Shown here piece by piece: positions 18,299 to 27,387 of a stretch of DNA of 64,000 nucleotides (the first letter of the stretch is position 1; each line of letters starts with the position of its first letter). The translations under genes and the position numbers were made by a program. This stretch comes from an uncultured Clostridia bacterium. Lineage in GTDB: Bacteria; Bacillota; Clostridia; TANB77; CAG-508. The stretch spans positions 11,747-75,746 of the forward strand of contig CANRGM010000100.1 in NCBI GenBank assembly GCA_947630155.1, written 5' to 3'. The notes under the pieces are model-generated. The model was not told the DNA's origin and ran no database searches. It saw only the letters and a program-made list of their open reading frames with translations.

Positions 18299-18982
18299 AT
18301 GAAATTCAAATTAAATGTTGTAAATAAAAAAGAATATGAAGAAAAAGATAATTATAAGGAAATTATAATTGTACTTCCAAAAGATAGTGAGGAATTAGAA
18401 AAGGATTTTGAGTATTTAGGATTAGATTATAAATCTTTATCTGTGCAAGATACACATGTTAAAAAAGTTGAAATTCTAAATTTCAGTAATAAAAGATTAT
18501 CAAGTGCTTTGAATGAATTACTAGAGGATGTGAAAGAAGAGTCTGGTCGCAATGGATATACAATGCCATTTAATAATGTTAAACAGTTATATGATACAAT
18601 AAAAGATTTTAATGAATCACAGATGATAAAGTTGTTAGCTGTATTAGAGGCTGAAAAAGAAAGTATTGAAATTATAAACGATTTAGTTGATTTTTCAAAT
18701 AGACTGGATGAATATGTTTTAGATGATGAAATTTTTGATGCAGAAGCATATGCTAGAAGTCTTTTTGATAATGGTGACTTAGTTGTTGAAGATATTACTG
18801 ATTACATAAATATTGATGATATTATAGATTGCATTGATTTAGATGCAATTGGAAGAGACTATGCATTACAATATGGCAAAAGTATAACTCCATATGGTTT
18901 GGTGGAATGTGTAGGTGAGCCATATCATAAAGTAAATGAATCAGTTCAATTAGAAAATGAGGAGGAGAATGAGTTTGAATAA
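18299..18982 (+). CDS. ArdA-like antirestriction protein
   Basis: 227 residues. The C-terminal half has the ArdA-like pattern: LFDNGDLVVEDITDYINIDD, then IDLDAIGRDYALQYG and ITPYGLVECV. ArdA proteins mimic DNA and block type I restriction when conjugative DNA enters a new cell. The protein is acidic as expected, ending ENEEENEFE. AGGAGGTGA is 12 nt before the ATG; an in-frame ATA at 18293 is closer. It overlaps the next gene by 8 nt. The family call is by motif recall. Confidence 0.6.
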   Translation: MKFKLNVVNKKEYEEKDNYKEIIIVLPKDSEELEKDFEYLGLDYKSLSVQDTHVKKVEILNFSNKRLSSALNELLEDVKEESGRNGYTMPFNNVKQLYDTIKDFNESQMIKLLAVLEAEKESIEIINDLVDFSNRLDEYVLDDEIFDAEAYARSLFDNGDLVVEDITDYINIDDIIDCIDLDAIGRDYALQYGKSITPYGLVECVGEPYHKVNESVQLENEEENEFE

Positions 18983-20069
18983 ATTAGAATTATTAAACGA
19001 AGTTCGTAATCAAGAGATACATAAATTATATTATTATTCTGAAGATAGCTCGTTAAATAAAGCTAAAGTCGGATGCTTTGATCAATGGGAACAGTCAAAA
19101 GAAAATTTAAAAGTTATTGATGAAATAATAAAGGATATTAAGAAAATAGAAATGGGGGAATTTAAAGAAGTGATGCTAGATGTAAAAAAACACGAAGGAG
19201 AGATTGAGTTACTTCTGCCTAGAACTATAAAAGATCTCAAACATATTTTAAAAGGCATTGATATAGAACTTGATGATTTATTATACGGAACTTCAGTTGT
19301 GGAAAATATTGAAACTGGAGTTCCGTATTTAGATAAATTAATTGATGAGTATAGAGAAGTTAACTTAAATGAATTAAATTATTTAAGTTATGTGATATGT
19401 CATTTTGATAATGAACAAAAAGAAAAATTTAGTGCAATATTACAATTTGAAGATGATAACAATAATATTAAATCATTAAAAGATGTAATACAAGTTGCTT
19501 TTAGTTTAGATGAATATAGATTCCAAGAAGGAGTAAAGGATTTGGACGACTATGTAAAAGCTATAATTATTGGTCACGAAGAAGAATATTCAAAATTAAA
19601 AATAACTGATATAGATCATATCTTAAAAACAATGAATGATTTTGCAAAAGGAAAGTATCTAGAATATGATGATAAAAATTATTTTGTTGGTTATAACACT
19701 CTTGACAAGATAACTAGAAGACAAAAAATAAAAACATATAGATTAAGAGATTGGGAAGGAAATCAGTACGAATTTATGACTGATATTGTTTCAGCAATTG
19801 GAGTAACTGTTGTAACAAATGGAACTCTATATAGAGATTCAGAATTACTTATTTCAACTAACTTGCCTTATGAAGATTATATTGAGCAGTTAGAAAAATT
19901 AACTGAGAGAAAATCGATGGAAATATTTTCAGAAATGTCAAAAAATTTTGGGATATTTCCTGTGTATCTAGGTGATGAAAGATTAAGAGATTTTTCTATA
20001 TTGCTTGAAAAAAATAATATAAATGAAAATGAAGTAGAGTCAGAAGATGAGTTTGATGGGGGTGAATAA
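18975..20069 (+). CDS. Element early-region protein of unknown function
   Basis: 364 residues, acidic and soluble. Start chosen at TTG 18975, 8 nt after AGGAGG; upstream in-frame ATGs (18957, 18969) overlap that ribosome site. The central segment (ITDIDHILKTMNDFAKGKYLEYDDKNYFVGY, about 206-235, shown here in part by its key residues) resembles proteins that accompany ArdA/DUF3560 in Clostridia elements. I cannot name a function. It ends with an acidic ESEDEFDGGE tail like its neighbours. Confidence 0.6.
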   Translation: MNKLELLNEVRNQEIHKLYYYSEDSSLNKAKVGCFDQWEQSKENLKVIDEIIKDIKKIEMGEFKEVMLDVKKHEGEIELLLPRTIKDLKHILKGIDIELDDLLYGTSVVENIETGVPYLDKLIDEYREVNLNELNYLSYVICHFDNEQKEKFSAILQFEDDNNNIKSLKDVIQVAFSLDEYRFQEGVKDLDDYVKAIIIGHEEEYSKLKITDIDHILKTMNDFAKGKYLEYDDKNYFVGYNTLDKITRRQKIKTYRLRDWEGNQYEFMTDIVSAIGVTVVTNGTLYRDSELLISTNLPYEDYIEQLEKLTERKSMEIFSEMSKNFGIFPVYLGDERLRDFSILLEKNNINENEVESEDEFDGGE

Positions 20070-20074
20070 TTATT

Positions 20075-20530
20075 ATGGAAGATAAAAAAGTTGCAGTAAA
20101 ATCAGGATATTATATGGATTTCTTTTCAAAAAGTGAAATACCTAAAACATTAAAAAAGTCTGATAAACAAATTTTATTTAACAATAAGGTTTATGATTTA
20201 TATGAAGGAACAAGCCTAGAAGATGAAAGAGCAATTGATGAAATGTTTGGAGATAATATGGGTTACTTAACTGAAGCTCACATCTACACAGGAGAAATTA
20301 AAGAAAAAATTAAACCTAAATGTAAGCTGATTGGAGAGAATGGAAACATTTATAATCTTATGGGTATTGCATCTAAAACTTTAAGAAGGAATGGAATGGA
20401 GCTTGAAGCAGAAGAAATGGTTATGAGAATAGAAAATTCAAAAAATTATTATGAAGCACTAAATGTAATTCAAGATTATGTTGAAGTAACTGGAGAAGAA
20501 GAATTGGAAGAGGAGGAAGAATTCGAGTAA
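20075..20530 (+). CDS. Small element protein with acidic tail
   Basis: 151 residues, start at ATG 20075 with GGGGGTGA upstream. The C-terminal part (CKLIGENGNIYNLMGIASK, then LRRNGM) resembles a short domain repeated in proteins of Clostridia conjugative elements that I cannot name further. It ends ELEEEEEFE, the fourth consecutive ORF with an E-rich, Phe-containing C-terminus. Last gene before the candidate oriT. Confidence 0.6.
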   Translation: MEDKKVAVKSGYYMDFFSKSEIPKTLKKSDKQILFNNKVYDLYEGTSLEDERAIDEMFGDNMGYLTEAHIYTGEIKEKIKPKCKLIGENGNIYNLMGIASKTLRRNGMELEAEEMVMRIENSKNYYEALNVIQDYVEVTGEEELEEEEEFE

Positions 20531-20697
20531 ATCGGCACTGTTTTCTGTATAACTGAATGTTATACAAGAAAAAAATTGTAAATATGCTAAAAGCCACGCT
20601 TTTAGGCTGTTATGGGGAGTTTGTATAACTCCCTCTTCCTGCAAAATTGCCTGAAGGCAATTTTGAGTGTCCGATTGTAGAGAAAGTAGGAATGTTT
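20531..20697. other. Candidate origin of transfer (oriT)
   Basis: A 167-nt non-coding gap just upstream of the accessory DNA-binding protein and relaxase. It holds three inverted repeats: GTATAAC/GTTATAC (20547-20565), GGGAGTT/AACTCCC (20615-20633) and an 11-bp repeat CAAAATTGCCT/AGGCAATTTTG with a 2-nt centre (20642-20665). Inverted repeats beside a nick site are usual in oriT. The nick site itself cannot be placed by eye. Confidence 0.6.
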
Positions 20698-21159
20698 ATG
20701 AGTAAAAAAGTAAGTTCAAAAAATGAGATGTTTCTTTTAAGATTAAGCAAGGAACAGAAGGAAAAAATCTTCAATATTGTGGAAAAAAGTTCATATAATA
20801 GTGCATCAGAATTAATTAGAGCAGGTATAGAAAAAGAAATAAATTTGCAAATGTATAAGGATAATATGGATGTTATTATAAAAGAATTAAGCAAATTAAT
20901 TGATGTAAAATTAGATAATTTCATAAAATCTGAACGAAAATTAATCGCAAATAATGTTCGAGTTAATGCATTAAATACATATATTATGGGTGAAGTTATT
21001 AAAAGATTAATGGGTGATGAACTCTATCAAGAATTTTTGAAAATAATTGAAAGTGGTAGAGTTAAAGCAAATTATTTTGTTAGCAGAAATGCAGAAGACA
21101 TTTCAAAAGAGGAGTTACTTGAGTTCTATGGAATAGGAAAGGTTTATAGAAATGAGTAG
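20698..21159 (+). CDS. Relaxosome accessory DNA-binding protein (MobC-like)
   Basis: 153 residues. Start set at ATG 20698 (GTAGGA upstream) because the upstream in-frame ATG runs through the oriT hairpin. The N-terminal part, EMFLLRLSKEQKEKIFNIVE then SYNSASELIRAGIEKEI, is a ribbon-helix-helix pattern as in plasmid mobilisation C proteins. It overlaps the relaxase by 8 nt, so the two are translationally coupled. It probably binds the adjacent inverted repeats. Confidence 0.75.
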   Translation: MSKKVSSKNEMFLLRLSKEQKEKIFNIVEKSSYNSASELIRAGIEKEINLQMYKDNMDVIIKELSKLIDVKLDNFIKSERKLIANNVRVNALNTYIMGEVIKRLMGDELYQEFLKIIESGRVKANYFVSRNAEDISKEELLEFYGIGKVYRNE

Positions 21160-22387
21160 TGTTTTTTTTGAATTGGAAACTCTGAATCCAAACTATAGAA
21201 CAACATATTTTAAATTAAAAGATTATGCAGAATATTTGGCTAAAAGTGAGTATGCAATTAGAAATGAAAATACTACACATGGACTATTTGGAAGAGTGGA
21301 ACAGTTTCCTAATATTCAAGATGAAGAAGATTTAGATGGAATAAAAAATTTCATAACTAATCTTGCTAAAGATAAAAAGCCTATTATGAGAGGTGTTATT
21401 TCATTAAAAGAAATTGATGCAACTAGATTAGGTTACTACGATCAAGAAAAGTGGAAAAATTTATTTGAAAATAGGTTGCCAAAGATTGCAGAGATGTTAA
21501 ATGTAAAATATGAAAATCTGCAATATGTTGGAGCAGTCCATATTGAAGATGGACATCCACATTTTCAATTTATGTTGTGGTATAAAAATGAATATAAACG
21601 AGATTATTTTGTGCATTATAGCATTAAAAATAAGTTGAGATTGCAGTTTACAAATGATATATTTCGAGAGAATTTACTTCCAATATATCAAGAAAAAGAT
21701 TTTTCTAAAAAGAGGATTACAACAGAAAATTACTTGTTAAATCAATTGAAAAATGTGAGTAACAATAAGAAGTTTCTAGAAGACATATTAAAATATGAGA
21801 GAAATTTTGAACAAACAAAATTTATAAAACATCTATTAAAAGATAGGGAAGTTAAGCAGATTGTTGATTTATTAATTGATTTAAAACGAGAATTAAGAAG
21901 TGTAAGTGGAAGTATAAAATATCAGTATTTAACGAGTCATCCTGAAGTAATTAAGAAGGTTGATGATATTTCAAGATTAATAATTGCATCATCTCCACAA
22001 TGTCAAATCGAAATTGAAAAATATATTCAAGCCAAGCAGAAATTGCTAGAGTTTCAATATTCAGATGTAGCAAAGTTAGAAGAGGCAAAAGAAAAAGCAA
22101 GGCAAGATGCCGAAAAAGAAATTATAAAAATGATTGGAAATCAAATTTTAGACATTGAAAGAAAATGGCTTAATGGTAGAGAAGAATATACATATACTAA
22201 ATATAAAAGTGAAACAAGAAACTTATTAGACAGTATTATTACAGCTTTGTATTATCAAGCTGAAAATAGGAAAAAATATAATAAGAATTTTGAATTGAAA
22301 TTCAAAAAGCAATTATCAAAACAAGCTAAAAAAGAATTAGCAATTAAGAAACGAAATGCATCAGAATATGAGTGGGAAGAATTGTAA
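21152..22387 (+). CDS. Relaxase, MOBP-type
   Basis: 411 residues. The relaxase nicks oriT and stays bound to the 5' end. The three-His motif region is visible as VHIEDGHPHFQFMLW (around residues 130-144), and a tyrosine-rich N-terminus (NYRTTYFKLKDYAEYLAKS) could supply the catalytic Tyr. The remaining C-terminal half is a charged helical region. The MobP3-like family assignment rests on the HxxDGHPHxQ pattern. No frameshift and no CGG codon. Confidence 0.8.
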   Translation: MSSVFFELETLNPNYRTTYFKLKDYAEYLAKSEYAIRNENTTHGLFGRVEQFPNIQDEEDLDGIKNFITNLAKDKKPIMRGVISLKEIDATRLGYYDQEKWKNLFENRLPKIAEMLNVKYENLQYVGAVHIEDGHPHFQFMLWYKNEYKRDYFVHYSIKNKLRLQFTNDIFRENLLPIYQEKDFSKKRITTENYLLNQLKNVSNNKKFLEDILKYERNFEQTKFIKHLLKDREVKQIVDLLIDLKRELRSVSGSIKYQYLTSHPEVIKKVDDISRLIIASSPQCQIEIEKYIQAKQKLLEFQYSDVAKLEEAKEKARQDAEKEIIKMIGNQILDIERKWLNGREEYTYTKYKSETRNLLDSIITALYYQAENRKKYNKNFELKFKKQLSKQAKKELAIKKRNASEYEWEEL

Positions 22388-22477
22388 AAAATAAATTGTT
22401 TTCAAAATTTTTAACACAAACATCAAAATGTATGTTATAATAGTTATGGAAGTATTTTACAAAGGAGAATGAAGTGT

Positions 22478-22621
22478 ATGAATGCACCATCGGATTTAAT
22501 TATAAAGGATATGGACAATTTCATAAAAAAATTAGATGAAGGAATAGAAGATGAAGAAAATGGAAATGTATATACTTTAGAAGAAGCATATTTAGAAATT
22601 AAAAAAATATTGGAAAAATAA
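22478..22621 (+). CDS. Small acidic protein upstream of the NTase/HEPN pair
   Basis: 47 residues starting at ATG 22478, with AAAGGAG 10 nt upstream and a TATAAT box at 22436-22441. The pattern ENGNVYTLEEAYLEIKKI resembles the C-terminal part of small RelB/antitoxin-like ORFs. It could be part of the following pair or an independent ORF. Low information content, so function is open. Confidence 0.5.
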   Translation: MNAPSDLIIKDMDNFIKKLDEGIEDEENGNVYTLEEAYLEIKKILEK

Positions 22622-22665
22622 ACGGAAATAATAAATGTATAATATATGTAAAAGGAGGCGAGTAT

Positions 22666-23001
22666 ATGCCAAATAAGATTGATAGTGTAATAAAGAAGTT
22701 TATAGCACAATTGTCTGAATTACTAGGAAGCAGATTAAAGAAAGTAATTTTATATGGCTCTTATGCCAGAGGTGATTATGATAAAAATTCTGACATTGAT
22801 ATAATGATTTTAACAGATTTTAGTGATGATGAAATAATTGAATATAGAAAGAAAATAATAGATTTAGCTTGTGATTTAGAAATGGAAAATGATGTTATGA
22901 TTTCTCCTTTATTAAAAAATATTGACAAATATAATAAAAGAGTAGATGTAATACCGTTTTATTATAATGTTCAAAAGGAAGGAGTTGTTGTACATGGGTG
23001 A
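22666..23001 (+). CDS. MntA-like nucleotidyltransferase (antitoxin)
   Basis: 111 residues, a minimal pol-beta-type nucleotidyltransferase. The active-site motif is GSYARGDYDKNSDIDIMI (around residues 27-44). AAAGGAGG lies 8 nt before ATG. Enzymes of this type paired with HEPN proteins form toxin-antitoxin systems in which the transferase AMPylates the HEPN toxin. It overlaps the HEPN gene by 8 nt. Confidence 0.85.
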   Translation: MPNKIDSVIKKFIAQLSELLGSRLKKVILYGSYARGDYDKNSDIDIMILTDFSDDEIIEYRKKIIDLACDLEMENDVMISPLLKNIDKYNKRVDVIPFYYNVQKEGVVVHG

Positions 23002-23413
23002 AGAAATTACAATAAGTAGTCTAGCCAATTATAGATTAGAAAGGGCAAAACAAGATTTATCTGATGCCGAATATAGCTATCAAGGAAGGAGATATTTAAT
23101 TGCAAATAATAGAGCATACTATGCTGTCTTTCATGCAATAAGAGCAGTTTTAGCTTTGGAAAGAATTGATTTCAAAAGGCATAAAGATGTTCTTGCTTAT
23201 TTTAATCAACATTATATTAAAACAGAAATATTTCCAAGAACAATAAGTAGAAAGATTAGTGAAGCAGGTAAAATTAGAGAACATAGTGATTATGATGATG
23301 AATTTGTTCCAACAGATGAAGAAACAAGGAAACAAATAGAAACTGCAAAAGAATTAATTGAACTTGTAGAAAAGTATTTATATGAAAACAATAAAAAGAA
23401 AATAGAAAACTAA
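22994..23413 (+). CDS. HEPN domain protein (UPF0332/HepT-like)
   Basis: 139 residues, all helical. Start at ATG 22994 after AAGGAG. YRLERAKQDLSDAEYSYQ, NRAYYAVFHAIRAVL and RKISEAGKIREHSDYDD fit UPF0332 HEPN proteins, with the C-terminal R-x-x-S-D-Y variant in place of the classic RX4-6H. It is probably the toxin or effector of the pair and would stabilise the element or act against invaders; this role is inferred from pairing. Confidence 0.8.
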   Translation: MGEEITISSLANYRLERAKQDLSDAEYSYQGRRYLIANNRAYYAVFHAIRAVLALERIDFKRHKDVLAYFNQHYIKTEIFPRTISRKISEAGKIREHSDYDDEFVPTDEETRKQIETAKELIELVEKYLYENNKKKIEN

Positions 23414-23501
23414 AAATTATTAGAAGTTTTCGCATATGTGAACTTTTTTGCTAGAAAAAGGCAAAAAAGGAACTTACAATTAATAAACGAAATGTGTGAA
23501 A

Positions 23502-23609
23502 CTCTGTCAAAAATGGAAGGGTTGATAGGGTTTTTGTTAAGATTTATACCTTAAAAATGCTAAACAACCCTGTCAAACCCTGTCAAAAGTGGAAGGGTTG
23601 GCAGGGTTA
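23502..23609. repeat. Two imperfect 32-bp direct repeats with internal symmetry
   Basis: Copy 1 (23502-23533) and copy 2 (23578-23609) share TGTCAAAA-TGGAAGGGTTG--AGGGTT. Within copy 2, AACCCTG-type and CAGGGTT-type arms face each other. They lie in the 222-nt gap before the MBL-fold gene and could be operators or a leader structure. Confidence 0.6.
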
Positions 23610-23635
23610 AATAAATTAAAAAAGGTGGAAACATA

Positions 23636-24625
23636 ATGAATAAAAACAAAAGAATTTATATAATTATATTATTAATTATGCTTATTACACTAATTATAAT
23701 AGCAGGATTAAATATTGATAAAATAAACAATAACGAAAACAATCCTATAATAGAAACAGAGGCAAATGAGTATGCAAATTTAAATATAAATAAGGATGAA
23801 TTAAATATATTTTATCTTAATGTTGGTCAAGGTGATTCTACACTTATAACAATTAATGGATATACTATGTTAATAGATAGTGGAAATGATTCAGATGGAT
23901 ATTATATTTCTCAATTTCTAAAAGCTCAAAACATAAATAAAATTGATTATTTTATAGTAACTCATTTTGATGATGACCATATAGGTGGAGCATATAAAAT
24001 TTTAGAAAATATTCAAATTGGGATATTGTATACGCCAAATGGAACTTCTACAACTGATGCATATAAAAAATTTGTAAAATCAGTTGAAGATAATAATATC
24101 AATATTAATAACGGATTAACTGCTTCAAAAGAAATTACATATACATTGGGAGAAGCTAACTGGAAGGTATTAAACATAAATGCAAAAGATTCAAATGATT
24201 CTTCTATTGTAGTTGAATTGGATTATAAAAATACAAAGTATCTTTTTATGGGAGATGCAACAACTACTGTAGAGAAAAATGTTGAATGGGATGAAGTTGA
24301 TGTTTTAAAAGTTGGGCATCACGGATCTAATTCAAGTACAAGTGAATCATTTTTGAAAGCTACAAAGCCCCAATATGCAATAATTTCTGTTGGTGAAAAC
24401 AACAGTTATAAACTACCAGATGACGATGTAATTGAAAGATTGATAAGTAATCACATAACTGTATTTAGAACGAATGAAAAAGGTACGATTTGGTTGAGAA
24501 GTGATGGTACAGAAATTACGTTTGACTTTTTAATAGAATATAATATTGATGGAAACGGTAGGAAGCATGCAAATATTTTTGAAAGAAAGTATTGTGTGCT
24601 TTCTTTTTATAAGAATACAACATGA
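23636..24625 (+). CDS. Secreted or membrane-anchored MBL-fold hydrolase (ComEC C-domain-like)
   Basis: 329 residues: an N-terminal membrane anchor (about 6-26) and a metallo-beta-lactamase fold with NVGQGDSTLI, the metal motif THFDDDHIGG (around 109-118), FMGDATT and GHHGSNSS. This is the stand-alone ComEC/Rec2-type hydrolase domain, a likely extracytoplasmic nuclease or phosphodiesterase. The last 25 codons run through a bidirectional terminator hairpin and look unlike the family, so the native stop may have been lost. Confidence 0.82.
   Translation: MNKNKRIYIIILLIMLITLIIIAGLNIDKINNNENNPIIETEANEYANLNINKDELNIFYLNVGQGDSTLITINGYTMLIDSGNDSDGYYISQFLKAQNINKIDYFIVTHFDDDHIGGAYKILENIQIGILYTPNGTSTTDAYKKFVKSVEDNNININNGLTASKEITYTLGEANWKVLNINAKDSNDSSIVVELDYKNTKYLFMGDATTTVEKNVEWDEVDVLKVGHHGSNSSTSESFLKATKPQYAIISVGENNSYKLPDDDVIERLISNHITVFRTNEKGTIWLRSDGTEITFDFLIEYNIDGNGRKHANIFERKYCVLSFYKNTT
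24575..24608. terminator. Bidirectional terminator between convergent genes
   Basis: GAAAGAAAG (from about 24580) pairs with CTTTCTTT (ending 24607), flanked by T-rich sequence on both strands. It lies where the MBL gene and the minus-strand gene converge. Confidence 0.7.
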
Positions 24626-24961
24626 TATAAGCCATCATTTTGAAGTTGTAGTCCGAATAAATCCTACATCTTCGCTGTGTAATTCAGACATACATATCAT
24701 TTCGTGTGGAATAGGGAATTCTTCATGATTTAAAAAGCATTGAACATAACCTTTTTCAATTTCGTTGACTTGAAATACTGTATCTTTTGGTAATTTTGAT
24801 ATTCGATATTTAACATCGGATTTTACTAGATAATCTCTTAGGTCATGTATAAAATCATCTACCCATGTATTTTTTAAAACACCAGAAATATGTATAGATG
24901 AATCGATGTGACATAATTTATCATAAAAAGAATTGTTTAAAGAATTAAAAAAATCATTCAA
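24607..24961 (-). CDS. Hypothetical protein, read through one +1 CGG frameshift
   Basis: No family recognised. ATG 24961 follows AAAGGAGGT. The zero frame stops after 108 residues just past CGG (C at 24655): GGA TTT ATT C|GGA CTA CAA CTT. Skipping the C changes the ending RTTTSK-stop to GLQLQNDGLYHVVFL, stopping at 24607 beside the terminator, for 117 residues in all. The shifted ending fits the terminator position better. It is the only minus-strand gene between the relaxase and the mating-pore operon. Confidence 0.6.
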
Positions 24962-25071
24962 TAATAATACCTCCTTTCAAATGTGAATTGTTAGAATTAT
25001 ATTATGATTTAATAAATAATTCAAGTAAAAAATATATAAAACAAAAATTTTCAGAAAGGAGACACGAAAGC

Positions 25072-27022
25072 ATAAGTAAAAAATTATTAATAATAATTGC
25101 ATTAGTATTAAGTGTAATTATAACAGCATATTTTTCTGTTAGCTTACACTTTATATTAAGTAAAAACTTTAATGAATTACTACATCTTAATGTAGAATTG
25201 TTAATAAATACAATATTGAATAATAGAAGAGTGCTATTAATGTTTGGAGTATCTGAACTTGTAATAGCATCTTTTTTATTGCTATTTTCAAACAAAAGCA
25301 AAAATATATACCATAGTGACAAAATAAAAATAACAGACAAAATTGAAGTACCAAAACCAGTAGGTGAAGGGCAACACGGAACTTCGTGGTGGCTTAATAA
25401 AAAGGATTATAACAAAATTTTTAAATGTAATGTAATTAATAGAAATAAGCCATATAATGAAGTTTCTTTTGATTCAGGTGGAGTAATTGTTAATTACGAA
25501 AGAGAGAATAATTTAGAGAAAATTTATTATATAGATAGCAATTTGCACTTGTGTATTGTAGGAAGTTCAGGCTCTGGAAAGAGTCGTTCCATTATAATTC
25601 CTACAATAACAATGCTACGGATTATCTCGGTGAGAATATGTTTATTTCAGATGTTAAAGGCGAGTTATACTTATATACTGCAGATAAATTAAAAGAGCTG
25701 GGGTATGATGTAATTGCAATTGATTATATAAATTTTCTAAAAAGTAACTACTATAATTATTTAGATATTATTATAAATGCAGTAGATGACAACAATGTAC
25801 CACTTGCAGAGAGTTTAATAAATGATTTAGTAAATGTTCTAGTTGAATCAAACGAGAAAACAGAGCCAATATGGAAAAACGGAGAGCAGTCTGTTATTAA
25901 AACAGCACTTATGGCTGTTATATTAGAGAACAAAGGAAAAAGAGAATATCAAACTTTAGCAAATGCTTACTATTTTGTAGCTGAAATGTTTAAGCCTGAT
26001 GGAAGTGGAAAAATGCCAATTGATGAATATATGGATTCAAAAAGTGCTGATGATCCAATTAAAAAGTTTTATGCAGTAGCTCGGAACTGCACCTTCTAAA
26101 ACGAGAGGGAGCTTTGTGGCTGCAGCACTTTCTACATTACAAATGTTTATCAATGAATATGTTGCTAATAATACACAAAAGTCAGACTTTGATTTAAAAA
26201 GTTTTGCTAAAAAGAAAACTGCAATATATGTACTACTTCCTGATGATAGGGATACATATCACAAATTAGGAAGTTTATTGATTCAACAATTATATACTGC
26301 CTTAGTTGAAACAAGTAGAGAAGAAGGTGGAGAACTTGGTATAAGGATGAATTTTATACTTGATGAGTTCTCGAATTTCACAAAAATAGATTCATTTCAA
26401 AGTATGCTAACAGTTTCAAGAGGTAGAAATATAAGGTTTATTATATGCTTACAAAGTTTTGCACAACTAGAGGAACGATACGGAAAAGAGGGATCACAAA
26501 ATATTCTAGATAACTGTGCTTGGATGTATTTAAAATCTAGCAATATTGATACTGCAAGTAAAGTTTCAGAAAAACTTCGGAACATACACAACACAAGCGT
26601 ATGGAGAAAGCAGTAATAGTAATATCAAATATGATAATTCAAGCAGTAGTATGAGTTTGATTTCTAGAAAGTTATTAACACCAGATGAAGTATTAAGAAT
26701 TGAAAATCCATATGTATTAGTAATGATAGCAGGAAAACCACCTGCTATTTGCTATATACCTGATATTTCAAAAATGCATTTCAATAAACTTAATGAAATG
26801 GGTACACAAGAGGAAAATCAAAAATTAAGAATTAAGAGAGAAAACGAAAGAAAAGTAAGACCGATATCTAAAATAAAAATATGGGATATTTGGAATAAAT
26901 TATCACAAGACATTGACGAAGAGGAAGATGAATTCACCAATGAGGATTTAGAAGAAATGCGAAATAAAATTAAAAGTAATAGCAGAAGGGAGAAAGTGAT
27001 AAGTGGAAAAAATAAAAAGTAA
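25072..27022 (+). CDS. Type IV coupling protein VirD4/TraG, four +1 CGG frameshifts
   Basis: The ATPase that links the relaxosome to the mating pore. Four ORF fragments join by skipping C at zero-phase CGG 25618, 25628, 26082 and 26578. Result: GSSGSGKSRSIIIPTITML (Walker A) continues as GLSGENMFISDVKGELY, then AVAGTAPSKTRGSF, then SEKLGTYTTQAYG, all family-like, for about 648 residues. Walker B is MNFILDEFSNF. Two N-terminal membrane helices. Start probably ATA 25072 (10 nt after AAAGGAG); TTG 24988 has no ribosome site. Two shifts only 10 nt apart (25618 and 25628) rule out single-error explanations. Confidence 0.85.
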
Positions 27023-27368
27023 ATTTAATAAAATTTTAACTGCAATATTAGTTACAATTCCTTTATTTGCAACTAGAATGATGGTTTATGCTGAAGGTGA
27101 AGAAGGAGAGGCACAGCAAACAGGATTAAATGCAAGTAAATTAGTAATTGGAACACAAAATCTAGTACAGGCAATAATAGGTTGGTTAACTGGTATTAGT
27201 TTAACAATTTGTGGAGGATACTTCATCTACTATGTTTATTGTTTAAAAACTAATGATGAAGGTGAGAGACGAAGGAATATGCAGAATATTAAAACCACAT
27301 TAATAGCAATGATTATAATAACCTGTGGATTAGCATTAATAGATACAATTTTAGGATTCTATAAATAA
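27003..27368 (+). CDS. VirB2/TrbC-like pilin or small pore membrane protein
   Basis: 121 residues: signal-like helix (about 11-29), then two transmembrane helices (about 55-80 and 96-117) with a short KTNDEGERRRN loop. Topology and position directly after VirD4 match the small VirB2-like subunit of Gram-positive conjugation systems. Starts at GTG 27003 and overlaps virD4 by 20 nt. Confidence 0.65.
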   Translation: MEKIKSKFNKILTAILVTIPLFATRMMVYAEGEEGEAQQTGLNASKLVIGTQNLVQAIIGWLTGISLTICGGYFIYYVYCLKTNDEGERRRNMQNIKTTLIAMIIITCGLALIDTILGFYK

Positions 27369-27387
27369 ATGGAAGAGGTGATGCTAA

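Noticed and set aside
23490..23640. CRISPR array
   Set aside because: Only two imperfect repeats with internal symmetry and no spacer series.
24556..24558. CGG in the MBL gene as another frameshift site
   Set aside because: It is not in the translated phase (GGA AAC GGT), and skipping the C does not give a recognisable ending.
25618..26580. Fragmented VirD4 as assembly or sequencing error
   Set aside because: Errors would fall in homopolymers and in any codon phase. All four breaks are an extra C before GGN in the translated phase. Still, raw reads should be checked.
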